Below, one piece after another: positions 62,784-64,000 of a stretch of DNA of 64,000 nucleotides. Positions within the stretch are counted from its first letter, which is position 1. Every line of letters starts with the position of its first letter. The notes under the pieces were generated by a model. The model did no database searches and was not told the DNA's origin. It saw only the letters and a program-made list of their open reading frames with translations. Source of the DNA: Microvirga massiliensis (GTDB lineage: Bacteria > Pseudomonadota > Alphaproteobacteria > Rhizobiales > Beijerinckiaceae); the NCBI RefSeq assembly GCF_001006805.1, contig NZ_LN811350.1, positions 761,190 to 825,189 of the forward strand. Reading direction: 5' to 3'. The position numbers were made by a program, and so were the translations under genes.

Positions 62784-63731
62784 TCAAGTAGTGTAAGTTT
62801 TCTGGCCGCTCGCATTGTAGACGTGCGCGCCACGAACCTCGAAGTCATCGAAGCGAGAGCCGTCGAAGAAGATCCGCTTCGCAGCGCTGCCCTGCGGGTC
62901 ACTGCCATCGTAGGCGATGCAGGCCTTTCCCGGCAGTTCGGGACACTTGTAGCCGAGATCGAGCGTCACGGTTTTTGCGCTCGTCGTATGCCGCTCCGAT
63001 CCGCCCTTGGTGCCCCATTCGGCGATCGACAACTGTGCTTCGAGCCGATCACCTTTGCGGCCTCCGAGCGTGCAGTCCTGGACGACGGCGATATGGCGCC
63101 ACCGGTTGCCATTCTTATCGGGTGAGCCGAAGGTGAGGAGCAGCGTGCCGGTCTTGATCGCATCGGGGCTCGTGACCGGCGGAATCGGAACCAGGCCCCG
63201 GCTCGTCCTCACGTCCTCGGTTGCTCCGTTCTTGAGCGCCGCATCCGTGTAGCCCCGTGCATAGGCCGCGATGCTGGTTGAGGGCGAGATCCCGCAGTAA
63301 TTCCCCGCGAAGCTGTTGCAGTCGATCCCGAACCAGGTGCTCGCATAGGCCGGGCCGGACACCGGCGTCCGCACGCGCCCGGCGAGAAATGCAACGCGTG
63401 TCGCGTCGCGGATCTCGTCCGGCGCGGCTCGCCCCTCGAAGGCGCGCCGGATGCTCGCCTTGTGGAACACTTGACCCTTGTATTCGAAATCGAGTGGAAC
63501 GCTGCTCGGGCCCTGGACCGTCTTGTCGGTCGCGCGCAGCGCCTGCGCGACGATGCCGAGGATCGTCCAGTATTCCGTGTTCTTGTCGGCTTGCCAGCCC
63601 GAGACATAGGCCGTGATGTCGGCCGTCCCGAACAGTCCGATCGCGGGATCGTCGAGCGAAATGTTGTGATAGCTCCATTCGTAGACGAAGGGGTCCATCC
63701 ACCACGGACTGAAGCCGATCCCGAACATCAC
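62784..63731 (-). CDS. Hypothetical protein with NlpC/P60-like motifs
   Basis: This 315-residue protein belongs to no family I recognise by name. Two segments recall papain-fold NlpC/P60 enzymes: WFGIDCNSFAGNYCGISPST, with a cysteine after Gly-Ile-Asp, and TGTLLLTFGSPDKNGNRWRH followed by IAVVQDC, which resembles the Gly-Asp-Leu/His-Val-Gly half. The C-terminal 100 residues are beta-rich with three cysteines (KCPELPGKACIAYDG). There is no clear signal peptide at the called start, though the first residues (MMFGIGFSPWWMD) may belong to a longer protein. The identification is tentative. Confidence 0.7.
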   Translation of the reverse strand: MMFGIGFSPWWMDPFVYEWSYHNISLDDPAIGLFGTADITAYVSGWQADKNTEYWTILGIVAQALRATDKTVQGPSSVPLDFEYKGQVFHKASIRRAFEGRAAPDEIRDATRVAFLAGRVRTPVSGPAYASTWFGIDCNSFAGNYCGISPSTSIAAYARGYTDAALKNGATEDVRTSRGLVPIPPVTSPDAIKTGTLLLTFGSPDKNGNRWRHIAVVQDCTLGGRKGDRLEAQLSIAEWGTKGGSERHTTSAKTVTLDLGYKCPELPGKACIAYDGSDPQGSAAKRIFFDGSRFDDFEVRGAHVYNASGQKTYTT

Positions 63732-63923
63732 AACGCCTTTCCGCTTGCCTTGGCGGCAATGGTGCCATTTCGTCAGGTCCGGAGTCCGTGCGCAGGCGCA
63801 CCGGCTGCGTGTGCCTTGTCACCCGGAGGTCAGATGGAACTGCATCTCGCCATCCGTTCCGAGCAGGGAGAATGCCAAGTAAGCCCCTGCAGTGTAGCGT
63901 GACCGTAACCGCCGAGATGGGCC

Positions 63924-64000
63924 ATGGTGATCGACTGGAGGCCCGTCCCTGACCAGCCGCAGCGATCCGGGCGACCGCGGCATCACCTCGTCGGACGGTT
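63924..64000 (+). CDS. Start of an unidentified reading frame (runs off the window)
   Basis: An open frame from an ATG at 63924 begins MVIDWRPVPDQPQRSGRPR and continues past the edge. A tiny frame (63834-63902) with GGAGGT before its ATG lies just upstream. Neither can be assigned. The last 36 bases resemble the 3' part of hutC. Confidence 0.25.
   Translation, partial: MVIDWRPVPDQPQRSGRPRHHLVGR

Noticed and set aside
63834..63902. 22-codon frame with a good ribosome site at the right edge
   Set aside because: Too short to judge and no downstream gene could be identified within the window.

Overview
This window is a chromosomal segment of a GC-rich alphaproteobacterium, most likely a member of the Hyphomicrobiales (Methylobacteriaceae, Microvirga, Bosea or a relative). 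That placement is an inference from gene content: hut genes of the HutF/HutG type, DUF6481 and DUF6894 proteins, a fused LivHM permease, TRAP transporters and two families of short dispersed palindromic repeats. I found no rRNA, tRNA, transposase, prophage or CRISPR array. Nearly all genes have typical high third-position GC, so most of the segment looks like resident chromosome.

Region 1 (1-13.4 kb) is a catabolic island for an N-heterocycle or related compound. A minus-strand gene train encodes an FAD subunit and a fused 2Fe-2S/molybdopterin hydroxylase, a 6-hydroxynicotinate-reductase-like protein, a UPF0280 (ApbE-superfamily) protein, two tandem DUF1185 proteins, a branched-chain-amino-acid-type ABC transporter (binding protein, fused LivHM, LivG, LivF) and a MarR regulator. 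Several joints are ATGA overlaps. The tail of a beta-hydroxyacid dehydrogenase gene lies at the left edge. The enzyme classes match the hydroxylation, ring-reduction and alcohol-dehydrogenase steps of the nicotinate route through 6-hydroxynicotinate and tetrahydro-6-oxonicotinate.

Region 2 (13.5-43 kb) is mixed housekeeping and accessory DNA. It holds small stress-type proteins, a cold-shock protein with a clear terminator, a lytic transglycosylase, a Tat-exported Hint-domain protein, an OGFr-like protein, an OmpA protein with a long disordered linker, a BKACE enzyme, a TAXI/TRAP transporter pair, a BrkB-like membrane protein, CorA, a PRC-barrel protein, a papain-like protease fused to an alpha/beta hydrolase, a PEBP protein, a secreted protein built from two repeats, and a large SAM-cyclase-ATPase-TPR signalling protein. 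The two repeat families occupy many of the intergenic gaps.

Region 3 (42.6-46.0 kb) is a LysR regulator divergent from a VanA-like Rieske oxygenase and its FNR/2Fe-2S reductase.

Region 4 (46.3-62.6 kb) is an expanded histidine-utilisation locus. The core hutI-hutH-hutG-hutU operon continues without a break into a CaiB-type CoA-transferase, an acyl-CoA dehydrogenase and hutD. hutF and hutC diverge from hutI. Next to it, a polar-amino-acid ABC transporter plus a D-2-hydroxyacid-dehydrogenase-like flavoprotein diverges from a HisC-like aminotransferase. The same palindrome, TGTCTAGACA, lies in both divergent promoters, so HutC probably controls all of it. My reading is a system that funnels imidazole-propionate (CoA-transferase and dehydrogenase to urocanate) and imidazole-lactate (flavoprotein and aminotransferase to histidine) into the Hut pathway. 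This is the most interesting content of the window and remains a hypothesis.

The right edge carries an unassigned protein with NlpC/P60-like sequence features and the start of an unidentified reading frame.
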